A stretch of 64,000 nt of DNA from Cytophagales bacterium (GTDB lineage: Bacteria > Bacteroidota > Bacteroidia > Cytophagales > UBA9547): contig JAAFIH010000021.1 in the NCBI GenBank assembly GCA_013297755.1, positions 1 through 64,000 on the forward strand, in the 5' to 3' direction. The stretch's first letter is position 1; each line of letters starts with the position of its first letter. The notes under the pieces were generated by a model, which ran no database searches, was not told the origin of the DNA, and was given only the letters and a program-made list of their open reading frames with translations. Below, piece by piece: positions 55,278 to 64,000 of the stretch. A program made the translations under genes and the position numbers.

Positions 55278-55844
55278 TTAATCCAACCGTTTAGTAATTG
55301 ATTCATTAATATGTTGAAATAAATGTATGGGTAGTAGGGTACGCCACTGAACCACATCCAAATCTCCACCAAAATTGATATAGCTATCAATACCAAACTT
55401 ACGCCACTCTTTTAGTACAAAATCTCTAAACCCAATACTGGCCAGCCATCCATTTTCTACATCTTCAAACCATTCTTCGTAGTAGCAATCGTCAGAGCCA
55501 TGAAAATTTAAAATATTTTCTCCAATAATGATAAATTTAGTAATTTTATTAGCAATCAATACATCAATTACATTGGTTTTAAAAAACATAATATCATTGT
55601 GCAGGGCATCGTTCCACTCGCCAATACACTCAATAATGGCATATTTTTGTTTATAATCTACCATCAAAAGTTTGATATATAGCGTTTCAGATCCTATATA
55701 ATCCCAAGCTGGATGTATAAAATAGCCATAAATAGTTTCTGTAAGTAACTCATAGTTGTATTGTTTATTATAAAAAGGAGATTTTTTATCCAAACTACTG
55801 TCATAATAGTTTAACCATCTAAAATGTGGCTCTATATCGTGCAT
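55278..55844 (-). CDS. Conserved hypothetical protein, 188 residues
   Basis: The protein has no signal peptide and an alpha/beta pattern with many aromatic residues (HFRWLNYYDSSLDKKSPFY; YGYFIHPAWDYIGSETLYIKLL). A central IIIGENILNFHGSDDCYYEEW stretch follows, then a C-terminal part GFRDFVLKEWRKFGIDSYINFGG. I recognise no catalytic motif and cannot name the family, though the look is of a conserved single-domain cytoplasmic protein. It is isolated, with AT-rich gaps on both sides; 55186-55240 upstream of acs may be a very degenerate repeat-A copy. Confidence 0.7.
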   Translation of the reverse strand: MHDIEPHFRWLNYYDSSLDKKSPFYNKQYNYELLTETIYGYFIHPAWDYIGSETLYIKLLMVDYKQKYAIIECIGEWNDALHNDIMFFKTNVIDVLIANKITKFIIIGENILNFHGSDDCYYEEWFEDVENGWLASIGFRDFVLKEWRKFGIDSYINFGGDLDVVQWRTLLPIHLFQHINESITKRLD

Positions 55845-56153
55845 AATTCTTTTTTATGAAATAATCTAAAATTAAATTTTAACTAAAAATGTTTGAATTT
55901 AGTTAAATCTTAAAAAAAATAAATAAATTGGTGTACTATAAATTCTAATTTAATAGCTAAGGAATGAATAAATTAATGTTTCATAAAATAAATAGAAAAG
56001 ATATATTTTGTAAAAAAATCTTTGAAATATTTTAGATTTATAAAAGTCGAAAAGTAATTTTAAATAAAAATAAAACCTAATTATAAATATTTTTTTAAAT
56101 AAAATTCATTATATTAAATTAAAAATATACTTTTAATATTTAAAAATAAAATT
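55845..56153. other. AT-rich intergenic region upstream of asnB
   Basis: These 309 bp are extremely AT-rich and contain no open frame, hairpin or clear TAnnTTTG promoter box that I can support. Confidence 0.5.
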
Positions 56154-57980
56154 GTGTGTGGATTTTCGGGCATTTTTTCGCCTTATGTTACTGATTCTAT
56201 AAAAATTCAAAATTCACTTTTTGCTATAAAACATCGTGGGCCAGACGATCAAGTTATAGTAGGATTTTCTGATGCTGCTACTCCTTTTTACTTGGCCACC
56301 GATTTGTCCAGTGTAGACACCAAGCAAAAACATAATTTTGGTTCTCAAAAAAATGCTTCTTTTAATTGGCTTGGATTCACGAGGCTTTCTATCGTAGACG
56401 AGTCCTCTAATGGAATGCAACCATTTTATGATGCCCCTTCAAAAACTATTTTTATGATGGTTGGCGAGATTTATAACTATTCTGAAATTAAACAAACTTA
56501 CTTTTCTGATCATTCAATTTTTGTATCACAATCAGATACAGAAGTAGCTTTTAGACTTTATTTATTGTTGGGTAACGATTTTGTGGCTCAACTTCAGGGT
56601 ATGTTTTCTATAGTAATATATAAAATATCTGAAAATAAAATTTACGCCTGGCGAGACCCTACTGGTCAGAAACCGTTTTTTTATAGTATTTATGACAATA
56701 CTTTTAATTTTTGCTCAGAAATAAAAGGAATTTTGGCAGCACAGCCCCAGCTCAATGAAATTGAAACTAAATCTGTAGCTTACAATATGTATTTGGGTAC
56801 TTGCCCTGCCCCACTTACATTATACAAAAATATATATAGTTTAGAACCAGGCCATATATTAGAAGTAAATTTATCTGATTTTAAAAACCATTCTTACGCT
56901 TATTGGCATTGGAAATATACATCAAAAAATGAAATATTACCTTATGCACAATTCGATGAATTACTAAATACAACCATTCAAAAGCATCAAACTGGATTCC
57001 CCAAAAAGACACTTGCCCTCAGTGGTGGTATAGATTCATCTTTATTGGCTTGTTATTTATCAAAATATGACAAAAATATTGTGGCCATCACCCTTGGTGA
57101 TTTTCAAGATAAAAACAACGAAATTAATGCCGCAAAATTAAGTGCTGCATGGGCCAAAATACACATTGAAATATCCAATTTTGATGACTATGATTTGAAC
57201 ACACTCATAAGATACGAAGACGAACCAAATAGTATGCCAGAATCAGCATATTTTGTAGCTCAAAAAGCACAAAAATTACAATCAAAAGTAATATTTAGTG
57301 GTTTAGGTTTAGACGAAATATTTGGGGGTTACGAATATTATTCAGAATTAAGTGCATATAAATCTATAAATAAAATATCATTTTTGGCCTCAAAAATTCC
57401 TTTTATAGGCTCTAAAGCAAACAAATTATTGGATTTACACCAATTTGGAATTTTAGCTTTGCCATTCATAAAAAAATCGATGTACGATTGGCAACAAATA
57501 AAACTATGTTTTGGCCAAGAGAGCCATGATTGGCAACATCCTTTAGAATATATTTTAAATAAAATAAATAAAAACATTACTGATTTTACTTATTTTCCAG
57601 TATTAAAACAGTATTCTATGTTGGATATATATTATTATATCAGTAGCCATCATGCTTTGCGAAACGATCAAGCAAGTATGAGGTTTTCGCAAGAAATGAG
57701 ATCACCATTTATTGACTCTCACTTTATACAAACTTTATTTCATTATGATAGTATTTTTGAGGGAATCAATAAAAAAACCAAACCTTATTTGCGTCATTTT
57801 GCATCAAAAATTATAGCTCCATCGCTAGAAAATTTACCAAAAAAAGGATTTAATTCTAATTTTATGTTGCAAAACAATCAGGAAATTAAAAAATTAGCCA
57901 TTCATTCAACATTTATACCTTTGTTAAATGAAAAAACAAGATGGAATTTGGCCAGTATTTCATTGTTATTAAATAAATAA
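56154..57980 (+). CDS. asnB: Glutamine-hydrolysing asparagine synthase family protein
   Basis: This 608-residue protein starts with GTG at 56154; this start is required because Cys2 (MCGFSGIF) becomes the N-terminal nucleophile of the class II glutaminase domain. HRGPDD and the loop MVGEIYNYSE support that domain. The synthetase domain has the pyrophosphatase motif SGGIDSS at 290-296 and FSGLGLDEIFGGYEYY. It either makes asparagine or amidates a sugar acid. A flippase gene follows after 24 bp, which favours a role in glycan biosynthesis (inference), since AsnB-like amidotransferases occur in polysaccharide clusters. Confidence 0.9.
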   Translation: MCGFSGIFSPYVTDSIKIQNSLFAIKHRGPDDQVIVGFSDAATPFYLATDLSSVDTKQKHNFGSQKNASFNWLGFTRLSIVDESSNGMQPFYDAPSKTIFMMVGEIYNYSEIKQTYFSDHSIFVSQSDTEVAFRLYLLLGNDFVAQLQGMFSIVIYKISENKIYAWRDPTGQKPFFYSIYDNTFNFCSEIKGILAAQPQLNEIETKSVAYNMYLGTCPAPLTLYKNIYSLEPGHILEVNLSDFKNHSYAYWHWKYTSKNEILPYAQFDELLNTTIQKHQTGFPKKTLALSGGIDSSLLACYLSKYDKNIVAITLGDFQDKNNEINAAKLSAAWAKIHIEISNFDDYDLNTLIRYEDEPNSMPESAYFVAQKAQKLQSKVIFSGLGLDEIFGGYEYYSELSAYKSINKISFLASKIPFIGSKANKLLDLHQFGILALPFIKKSMYDWQQIKLCFGQESHDWQHPLEYILNKINKNITDFTYFPVLKQYSMLDIYYYISSHHALRNDQASMRFSQEMRSPFIDSHFIQTLFHYDSIFEGINKKTKPYLRHFASKIIAPSLENLPKKGFNSNFMLQNNQEIKKLAIHSTFIPLLNEKTRWNLASISLLLNK

Positions 57981-58004
57981 ATTATCAAATAATATTACTC
58001 AAAA

Positions 58005-59210
58005 ATGATTAAATACAAAAAGCTAACATCCCTTAGTTGGCTTTCGATGGCAAGTATTTTGGTACAATCGAGTTCGTTTGTGGCTACATTATTGCTTATC
58101 AAGATGTATTCGCCTGCCCATTTTGGTAATTTATCAGCATTTTTGAGTCTAATTTCTATACTAGGATTTATCTCTACGTTCAATTTAGATTATGCCATTG
58201 TGCTTTCTAAATCCGAAAATGATAGTAAAATTACTTTTCATAAAATTTTTACTATACTCTGTATTTTTACTTTTATTTATACCCTTATTTTTTCGATTAT
58301 TTACAATCAATATAGTTGCTATTACCCTATTGGCATATTTTTAATTACCCTCAATCAGTTATTTGAATATTATCTTATCAAAAATAATAGATTTAAAAAC
58401 ATTGCTCTTAGTAAGATTATATCTATTAGTACAATTATTTTTCAATACTATTTTGGCCTTATTCACGCCAAAGATGGATTAATTTTAGGCTTTTTAGTGG
58501 GTCAGTTTTTGTCGTGTTTGTATCTATTTTGTGTACTAGGATTTGATTGTTTGAAGTTAAATTTTTCATGGAAATCGCTTTACAATGATAATTTAGTACT
58601 TGTAAATTTTGGTTTTCCATCCAATCTGATTGATTTATTGGCCCATCAACTTATACCAATTCTTATCTTGAGTTATTTTTCGAGTTTTGAAACTGGTATT
58701 TATTTTTTGGCCGCCAAATTGCTAGCTTCTGGTGCACTTCTTACTGCAAATTCATACAGTAAAATATTTCATTCCAAAGCAGTACAATTATATAATCATC
58801 AAAAACTAACTTTTCTTTATCAATATTCTATCAAAAGTCTTAAATATTTGTCAATATTAGCATTTATGTTTTGCACATCAGTTTATATTTTTTCTTACTT
58901 TGCTATTCCTTATTTAGATAAAAAATGGTTGTATGTGCCAGTATTTATTCTTATTTTAACGCCATATTTTATGATGAGAATTATATTCAATCCTTTTAGT
59001 TTTTTTATCGAAATATTACGAATCAATAAAACTGGTTTATATTTTAATATATTATTATTGTCTGTTACAATGCTCGGTATTGGCGTTGGTATATATTTAG
59101 AAAGTATCAAAATAGGGCTTTTTGTACTTTCTATTGGCAATGCAATACTGATTGGATTGATTATTTACTATATATTTAATTATCTAAAAAAAATAAGTGT
59201 TGATATTTGA
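58005..59210 (+). CDS. Polysaccharide flippase (Wzx-like)
   Basis: This 401-residue membrane protein has about 12 predicted helices. The N-terminus LSWLSMASILVQSSSFVATL and the arrangement of paired helices separated by short loops match the MATE-like oligosaccharide flippase superfamily (RfbX/Wzx). It would translocate lipid-linked glycan units across the inner membrane. It lies 24 bp after asnB and is probably co-transcribed. No glycosyltransferase genes are adjacent, so the rest of the glycan pathway lies elsewhere. Confidence 0.85.
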   Translation: MIKYKKLTSLSWLSMASILVQSSSFVATLLLIKMYSPAHFGNLSAFLSLISILGFISTFNLDYAIVLSKSENDSKITFHKIFTILCIFTFIYTLIFSIIYNQYSCYYPIGIFLITLNQLFEYYLIKNNRFKNIALSKIISISTIIFQYYFGLIHAKDGLILGFLVGQFLSCLYLFCVLGFDCLKLNFSWKSLYNDNLVLVNFGFPSNLIDLLAHQLIPILILSYFSSFETGIYFLAAKLLASGALLTANSYSKIFHSKAVQLYNHQKLTFLYQYSIKSLKYLSILAFMFCTSVYIFSYFAIPYLDKKWLYVPVFILILTPYFMMRIIFNPFSFFIEILRINKTGLYFNILLLSVTMLGIGVGIYLESIKIGLFVLSIGNAILIGLIIYYIFNYLKKISVDI

Positions 59211-59240
59211 TTATAAAAATTTATTATAATATTATTACTT

Positions 59241-59282
59241 AAAAAAGGTTTATTCTACAAAAAAATAGAATAAACCTTTTTT
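59241..59282. terminator. Bidirectional terminator between flippase and icd
   Basis: A 17-bp perfect stem AAAAAAGGTTTATTCTA/TAGAATAAACCTTTTTT (59241-59257 with 59266-59282) has an 8-nt A-rich loop. A-run and T-run ends serve both strands, which suits two convergent genes. Confidence 0.9.
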
Positions 59283-59303
59283 TTAACATTAGATTATAAA
59301 AAA

Positions 59304-60536
59304 TTATTTACCCAAAGCTTTTTTCAAGTTGCTATCGAGAGCATCCAAAAATTCTTCGGTATATAAATAATGTTCGCCATGTTTCACTTTGTTACCGTGC
59401 ATACAAACGGCCAAATCTTTAGTCATTTTGCCACTTTCTACTGTTTGAACACAAACTTTTTCTAAAGTTTGACAAAAATTAATAAGTTCGTTGTTGCCAT
59501 CAAGTTTGCCTCTAAATTCTAGACCACGTGTCCAAGCAAAAATAGATGCAATAGGGTTTGTAGAGGTTGGTTTGCCAGCTTGGTGGTCTCTGTAGTGGCG
59601 AGTAACAGTACCATGAGCGGCTTCTGATTCCATCGTTTTGCCATCTGGGGTTATCAGTACAGATGTCATCAATCCAAGAGAGCCAAATCCTTGTGCTACA
59701 GTGTCAGATTGCACATCGCCATCGTAGTTTTTGCAAGCCCACACAAAATTTCCATGCCATTTCAAGGCAGATGCCACCATGTCATCAATCAATCTATGTT
59801 CGTAAGTTATGCCAGCAGCTTCGTATTTTGCCTTAAATTCGGCTTGATAAATCTCTTCAAAAATATCTTTAAACCTTCCATCGTATTTCTTCAGAATGGT
59901 ATTTTTAGTAGATAAGTACAAAGGCCATTTTTTTTGCAAAGCAGTATTAAAACAAGAGTGAGCAAAACCTCTGATAGATTCGTCTGTGTTGTACATAGCC
60001 ATAGCTACGCCATCGCCTTTGTAGTTATATACTTCGTAAGACTGCACAGGAGAGCCATCTTCTGGCGTGTATGTTATTTGTAATTTACCTTTCCCTTTTG
60101 TTACAAAATCAGTTGCACGATATTGGTCTCCAAAAGCATGACGACCCACCATGATAGGAGCAGTCCAGTTAGGCACCAATCTTGGCACGTTGGCACAAAC
60201 GATGGGTTCTCTAAAAACAGTACCATCCAAAATATTTCGGATAGTTCCATTAGGAGATTTCCACATTTGTTTCAAATTAAATTCTTTTACTCTTTGCTCA
60301 TCAGGCGTAATTGTGGCACATTTTATGCCAACACTATATTTTTTTATGGCTTCTGCCGCATCTACAGTTACTTGATCGTTGGAGGCATCACGATGCTCCA
60401 TACCTAAATCATAATATTTAATATCTACATCCAAGTAGGGTGTAATTAATTTATCTTTTATGAATTTCCAGATAATGCGAGTCATCTCATCGCCATCAAG
60501 TTCCACTACGGGATTTGCAACTTTAATTTTGCTCAT
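59304..60536 (-). CDS. icd: NADP-dependent isocitrate dehydrogenase
   Basis: This 410-residue enzyme of the citric-acid cycle makes 2-oxoglutarate. It is of the eukaryote-like homodimeric type II, seen in [42 protein letters not shown], and the NADP-region stretch [17 protein letters not shown]. Metal/substrate residues lie in [12 protein letters not shown] and YDGDVQSD. Length is typical for that type. It converges with the flippase gene across a bidirectional terminator. Confidence 0.97.
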   Translation of the reverse strand: MSKIKVANPVVELDGDEMTRIIWKFIKDKLITPYLDVDIKYYDLGMEHRDASNDQVTVDAAEAIKKYSVGIKCATITPDEQRVKEFNLKQMWKSPNGTIRNILDGTVFREPIVCANVPRLVPNWTAPIMVGRHAFGDQYRATDFVTKGKGKLQITYTPEDGSPVQSYEVYNYKGDGVAMAMYNTDESIRGFAHSCFNTALQKKWPLYLSTKNTILKKYDGRFKDIFEEIYQAEFKAKYEAAGITYEHRLIDDMVASALKWHGNFVWACKNYDGDVQSDTVAQGFGSLGLMTSVLITPDGKTMESEAAHGTVTRHYRDHQAGKPTSTNPIASIFAWTRGLEFRGKLDGNNELINFCQTLEKVCVQTVESGKMTKDLAVCMHGNKVKHGEHYLYTEEFLDALDSNLKKALGK

Positions 60537-60982
60537 GGTATTTAGTTCTTATTTACTATTTGTTGTATGAATAATTTTGCAAATTTATATGAAAAGTGAA
60601 GATTTTCTAATTAATTGTTAATTTAGTTGATACAAGTCTAGATTTTGAGTTATTTAGTATCAATTTATTCAATTTTAAGTAGAAAAAGTAAAAAAATAGA
60701 TATGATATTTCTAAATTGAGTTAGTTTATTTTTTACGTAACTTCATTGATAAATATTATAATAAAAATAATTAAACAGAATTTTAAAAATCATTAAATTC
60801 TTTATGATTTTGTAATTTAAGCCACTTTGTATAATAGTAAATTTATAAAATAAATGAAGAAAAAGAATCAAATATTGATGTTCTTAAAATAATATTTTTT
60901 TTAATAATACGTTTCAAATTTGAAAATGTCATAAATATCCTATTATTTTACATTCTAATTATTTTTTAAAAAAAAATATAAA
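60537..60982. other. AT-rich intergenic region between icd and the TMTC-like gene
   Basis: This 446-bp divergent region contains the icd -7 box at 60580-60587. I see no coding sequence and no repeat copy in the rest. Confidence 0.5.
60580..60587 (-). promoter_or_regulatory. Candidate -7 box for icd
   Basis: On the minus strand this reads TAAATTTG, an exact TAnnTTTG match, 43 bp before the start codon. No -33 TTTG was found at the normal spacing. Confidence 0.4.
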
Positions 60983-62902
60983 ATGAGTAAATTACAAAAA
61001 ACAGTTGCGGCCACAGCTACAACTACAAAAAAAGCATCTACATACACATCGCAACCTTTGGCATCGAAAAGACCAATTTTTGAGCGTTTAACACCTTATT
61101 TAATCATCTCGGCCCTTTGTTTGATTGCTTATGGACAAACTTTTTGGTTTGATTTTACAGGCCTAGACGATAGTTTTTTCTTGGTTGTATATGCACAATA
61201 TTTTGCAGAACTTAAAAACTTTTGGCGTGGATTCAAAGAATCAGGCGTACTTGATTATTACAGGCCAGTATTGTTTGGCTCAATGATAGTAGATTATCAA
61301 ATATCGGCTACTAATCCCTGGTTTTATCATGTTACCAATGTGTTTTACCATTTGGGTGCCTGCTTGGTTTTGCATAGATTGTTGATAAAACTAGGCTACG
61401 ATCGCACTTTTGCATTGATTACAACAGGCATATTTACAGTGCATCCTTTACTTTCGCAAGCTGTATCGTGGGTGCCAGGTCGAAATGACTCTATGATTGC
61501 TTTGATGATGGTAGCATCGCTCAATTTCTTTTTAAATTATGTAGAAAAACGCAAATTAATGGATGCTATTTTGCATTGGTTCTTTTTTGCTATGGCACTT
61601 TATACCAAAGAAACTTCGGCTTTCTTACCTTTTTTGTGTATTGGATATGTATTATTATTCAAAAAAGTATCCGAAAATATTACTCTTGGTATGGTTATTG
61701 GCACAGGATACGCCATTATTGGTTTGGTGTGGTATGCTATCAGAGCCGAGGCATTAGAATTAGCCAACAAAAACGGAACTCGTTTTACATCTATCATTTA
61801 TGGCGATTCTTGGATAGGAAATCTACCCGTTTTACCAGAACAAATCGGCAAAATGTTTGTGCCATACAACCAACAAAATTTTGCTAAGTTTTCGGGGGTT
61901 TCTACTGGTTTGGGTTTGGCGGTAATTGCAGCATTTATATTAATCACAGTGTTGCTCAAAAAAGTAGACAAACGTGTGGTCATGTGGTGTGCATTGTGGT
62001 TTAGTATGTTTTTTATACCTACAATTATTTTTATTTTTGCAGATTCTGGCCGCTACGATTACCTAGAACATCGTATTTATGTACCATTTTTGGCAGTAAT
62101 AGTTTTATGGAACGAGTGGATTAGAGCCTATTTTGCAGGAGACGAATCTCGCGAGGCTCATCGTAGCTATTTTCAATATGGCTTGATTGGTGTTTTGGTC
62201 ATATTTTTGGGTGTAAATATTGGATATAGCTTAAATTTCAAAAATCCAGAAAATTTTTGGAAAAAAGCCATAGAAGGTGCTCCACTTTCATCACAAGTTT
62301 ACAGAGGTATGGGTAAAGTATATTATGATGCAGGAGAGCTTGAAAAAGCTGAAGTCAATTTTATGAAAGGGGTAGATTTGAACCCAGCTGAAGTAAATAC
62401 AATATCAGATTTGGGCAAAATGTATGAAAACAAAGGTGGCAATGCCGCTGCCAAAGGCAATGCAGATTCTGCCAATATCAACTATAATTCGGCTAAGCGT
62501 TGCTATACTCGCTGCCTCAAAGTTGATTCACTGGGTCCAATGAGTGCTATGTTTATGTCTGATATGGCACGTATTTATGAGAAAAAACGACAACTTGACT
62601 CAGCTGGCTATTGGTACGAAAAAGTGATTCGTAGAGACCCCAACAACTGGCAAGCCAAATTTGGATTAGGTGTACTTTCTTACCAAAAAGGCGATGTGCA
62701 AGCCTGCGAACGCTACTGGCTAGATGTGGCTAGAATCAACCCTGCTTACAACGACACATATATTAATCTAGCTGTGCTTTATTATTTTAGTAAAAATTAT
62801 GCTCAAGCAATTTCTTGGTTGGATAAGCTAAAAGCTAAAGGTGTAGACCCTGCATCGCTTAATCCAGGATTGGTTAATTCTTTGGCTCAATATAGAAAAT
62901 AG
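60983..62902 (+). CDS. TMTC-like GT-C membrane protein with C-terminal TPR repeats
   Basis: This 639-residue protein has about ten membrane helices (residues ~38-420). The periplasmic acidic pair LDDSFF (D62, D63) and HPLLSQAVSWVPGRNDS (~154-170) are features of the TMTC/DUF1736 branch of GT-C glycosyltransferases. After the membrane part, residues ~440-639 hold about four TPR units (e.g. YDAGELEKAEVNFMKGVDL; YEKKRQLDSAGYWYEKVI). It may transfer mannose-like sugars to envelope proteins or serve in membrane assembly; neither is proved. A Thr/Ala/Lys-rich cytoplasmic leader precedes the first helix. A strong terminator follows. Confidence 0.82.
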   Translation: MSKLQKTVAATATTTKKASTYTSQPLASKRPIFERLTPYLIISALCLIAYGQTFWFDFTGLDDSFFLVVYAQYFAELKNFWRGFKESGVLDYYRPVLFGSMIVDYQISATNPWFYHVTNVFYHLGACLVLHRLLIKLGYDRTFALITTGIFTVHPLLSQAVSWVPGRNDSMIALMMVASLNFFLNYVEKRKLMDAILHWFFFAMALYTKETSAFLPFLCIGYVLLFKKVSENITLGMVIGTGYAIIGLVWYAIRAEALELANKNGTRFTSIIYGDSWIGNLPVLPEQIGKMFVPYNQQNFAKFSGVSTGLGLAVIAAFILITVLLKKVDKRVVMWCALWFSMFFIPTIIFIFADSGRYDYLEHRIYVPFLAVIVLWNEWIRAYFAGDESREAHRSYFQYGLIGVLVIFLGVNIGYSLNFKNPENFWKKAIEGAPLSSQVYRGMGKVYYDAGELEKAEVNFMKGVDLNPAEVNTISDLGKMYENKGGNAAAKGNADSANINYNSAKRCYTRCLKVDSLGPMSAMFMSDMARIYEKKRQLDSAGYWYEKVIRRDPNNWQAKFGLGVLSYQKGDVQACERYWLDVARINPAYNDTYINLAVLYYFSKNYAQAISWLDKLKAKGVDPASLNPGLVNSLAQYRK

Positions 62903-62917
62903 AAATATTTTTATTAT

Positions 62918-62953
62918 AAAAAAAAGACGCACCAACAAATGCGTCTTTTTTTA
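62918..62953 (+). terminator. Rho-independent terminator of the TMTC-like gene
   Basis: A 13-bp stem AAAAAAAGACGCA/TGCGTCTTTTTTT (62919-62931 with 62940-62952) with an 8-nt loop lies 17 bp after the stop codon. Confidence 0.92.
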
Positions 62954-63078
62954 TTTTTAATATTTTAACATTAAACTAATTTTCAATAAAAAGTATAAAA
63001 AAATCTATTGAATACCTACGCTCCTTTGAATCTTTCCTTCTAGGATTATATGGCATTGCAACAGACATAAATTTAAGT

Positions 63079-63085
63079 GTTAGGC
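63079..63085 (+). other. GTTAGGC core at the left edge of a cassette-like unit
   Basis: GTTAGGC fits the integron recombination core GTTRRRY. It lies 8 bp before the ATG of the small membrane-protein gene. The upstream sequence (from about 63003) shares TACCTACGC-type sequence with the centre of the attC-like site downstream and may be the right half of an earlier site. Supporting evidence is modest. Confidence 0.4.
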
Positions 63086-63093
63086 ATCATTTT

Positions 63094-63606
63094 ATGGAAA
63101 CAAGATCGAAAGCGATATACAATTCAAAAATGAGTTATCTGGGACAGACAGGTTTTACTATTCTGACTGGATTGTTTTTCATTGCTATTTTAGTGGTTTT
63201 TTATTTAGACTTGGAACTCCTGAAAAAGCAAGAAGGACATTATTTACTATTTATGTCTCCTTTTGTAATTCTTGTAACATATTTATTATGGAAAAGTATT
63301 TTAACAAAAATCAATATTGTTTCAATTAACTTCGAACAGATTATATTGAAGAACATTGTAACTAGACAATCGAGAATATTTACATTTAATCAATTAGCTG
63401 GTTATAAGGATTCATTTAAAAATGGCTTTTCGATTGAAATTATTGATAAAAATGGGGTTGCTTTAACTGAATTAATTGGTTACTACTACCAAGATTTCCA
63501 AGAACTTATAGACAAACTCAATCTTGAATATTTAGGTAGAAAACAAACTTGGACAGACAAAATACTTGACAATATATTCGTGACAAGAAATAAAAACGAT
63601 GCCTAA
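63094..63606 (+). CDS. Small membrane protein in a cassette-like setting
   Basis: This 170-residue protein has two hydrophobic segments (~18-39 and ~50-68) followed by a soluble beta-rich domain (INIVSINFEQIILKNIVTRQSRIFTFNQLAGYKDSFKNG), like PH-domain or YcxB-type proteins. The function is unknown. The stop codon TAA lies inside GCCTAAC (63601-63607), the left core of an attC-like hairpin, and GTTAGGC stands 8 bp before the start codon. This is the usual anatomy of an integron gene cassette. No integrase is in the window. Confidence 0.72.
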   Translation: METRSKAIYNSKMSYLGQTGFTILTGLFFIAILVVFYLDLELLKKQEGHYLLFMSPFVILVTYLLWKSILTKINIVSINFEQIILKNIVTRQSRIFTFNQLAGYKDSFKNGFSIEIIDKNGVALTELIGYYYQDFQELIDKLNLEYLGRKQTWTDKILDNIFVTRNKNDA

Positions 63607-63723
63607 CATCAAGTTTGCGAATGTGGGGTGTTAGTACTCGTTGGATACTTACGCAGGAGGTCGAAGTTTCGCTCTCCTTCAAATTAAATCACGACCCCAC
63701 AGTCGCAAACTTGTGGGCGTTGC
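63601..63723 (+). other. attC-like recombination site (imperfect inverted repeat)
   Basis: The site starts with GCCTAAC (RYYYAAC core). The arm CAAGTTTGCGAATGTGGGGT (63610-63629) pairs with ACCCCACAGTCGCAAACTTG (63694-63713) with one mismatch. The right core is GGCGTTGC, only a partial match to GTTRRRY. Total length ~123 bp is within the attC range. The GC content is higher than the surrounding DNA. It could instead be another palindromic repeat. Confidence 0.55.
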
Positions 63724-63750
63724 TTTTAAATATATTTTAAAAAAATAAGT

Positions 63751-63863
63751 TATATCAAACCTAAAAATTAAAATTACATTCCTATAATTTTTCTCCCACT
63801 TGGAGATAAATTAAAAGAGGGGTTTAAAATAAAATTGTAATATTTGTTTTTCGGTTCAATATA
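63751..63863. repeat. Interspersed repeat family A, copy 5 (short form, inverted)
   Basis: This 113-bp copy in the opposite orientation to 38351-38482 starts TATATCAAACC and ends GGTTCAATATA. The central AATTAAAAGAGGGGTTTAAA corresponds to the short variant at 5461-5570. It ends ~20 bp before trpF. Confidence 0.82.
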
Positions 63864-63882
63864 ATTAACATTATTATCAAAA

Positions 63883-64000
63883 ATGAATGACATGAAATTA
63901 AAAATTTGTGGCATGAGACAAACTGCCAACATAAATGAAGTTGTGGCACTGCAACCAGATTTTATGGGATTTATTTTTTATGAAAAATCGGCTCGCCATG
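63883..64000 (+). CDS. trpF: Phosphoribosylanthranilate isomerase (5' part, cut by window end)
   Basis: The visible N-terminus MNDMKLKICGMR followed by QPDFMGFIFYEKSARH matches TrpF, the TIM-barrel enzyme that isomerises phosphoribosylanthranilate in tryptophan synthesis. The motif KICGMR contains the catalytic cysteine, and FYEKSAR the phosphate-side loop seen in the family. The start may be 63883 or the second ATG at 63892, which gives the standard MKLKICG beginning. The gene continues beyond the window. Confidence 0.9.
   Translation, partial: MNDMKLKICGMRQTANINEVVALQPDFMGFIFYEKSARH

Noticed and set aside
63751-63863. Possible trp leader or riboswitch before trpF
   Set aside because: The same sequence occurs at 5461 and 38351 before or after unrelated genes, so it is an interspersed repeat; no Trp-codon leader peptide is seen.

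Overview
The window is a low-GC (visibly AT-rich, long A/T tracts between genes) chromosomal segment of a Bacteroidota bacterium, most likely of the Cytophagales type, although I cannot fix the genus from sequence alone. The evidence is two giant secreted proteins with type IX secretion (T9SS) C-terminal signals, one type B and one type A. It also includes the bacteroidetal 30S protein THX, bacillithiol deacetylase BshB1, a dihydroorotase of the form I recall from Bacteroidota, an EboE homologue, and several promoter-like TAnnTTTG (-7) boxes, some with an upstream TTG/TTTG.

Layout. 1-5.3 kb: the tail of an unknown gene, a one-polypeptide type IIG-like restriction-modification protein, a SPOR-domain protein and a lone MlaE permease. 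6.1-14.8 kb: a 2892-residue repetitive T9SS type B surface protein. 15-21 kb: a dense plus-strand block (BshB1, STAS/anti-sigma kinase pair, MoxR ATPase, KdsD, NifU-like, RluA-type pseudouridine synthase, MFS transporter). 21-29 kb: minus-strand glnK-amt, a degenerate arginase-family protein, YidD, M48 protease and acetolactate synthase, with tRNA-Leu(CAA) between. 29-38 kb: DUF2130 protein, EboE, DUF4332 protein, SirB1-like protein, a lipoprotein, HisG, then the hidden small gene for THX upstream of polyphosphate glucokinase, then dihydroorotase. 38.7-50.6 kb: a five-gene minus-strand unit (outer-membrane barrel, HELGH metallopeptidase lipoprotein, two tandem paralogous ~395-residue secreted proteins, 2192-residue T9SS type A protein). 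50.8-53 kb: an XRE regulator and a decayed second copy of part of that unit between direct repeats. 53-64 kb: Acs, asparagine synthase plus flippase, isocitrate dehydrogenase, a TMTC-like GT-C/TPR membrane protein, a small cassette-like gene with an attC-like hairpin, and the start of trpF.

The most interesting region is 45.3-52.9 kb. The two paralogues arose by a tandem duplication whose boundaries can still be read: the junction keeps the 3' end of the protease gene and the 5' end of the giant gene. A second module about 2 kb beyond the barrel gene keeps only the last ~38 codons of a protease-like gene directly upstream of another ~400-residue secreted protein. The paralogues are nearly identical over a ~400-bp stretch and diverged elsewhere. 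This looks like a family of surface modules (protease + variable secreted partner) under rearrangement; its function is unknown to me.

Intergenic DNA carries at least four families of interspersed repeats: A, 110-130 bp with inverted ends; B, often beside A; C, an 87-bp palindromic element; and D, a 127-bp hairpin unit. No transposase, integrase or CRISPR array is visible.
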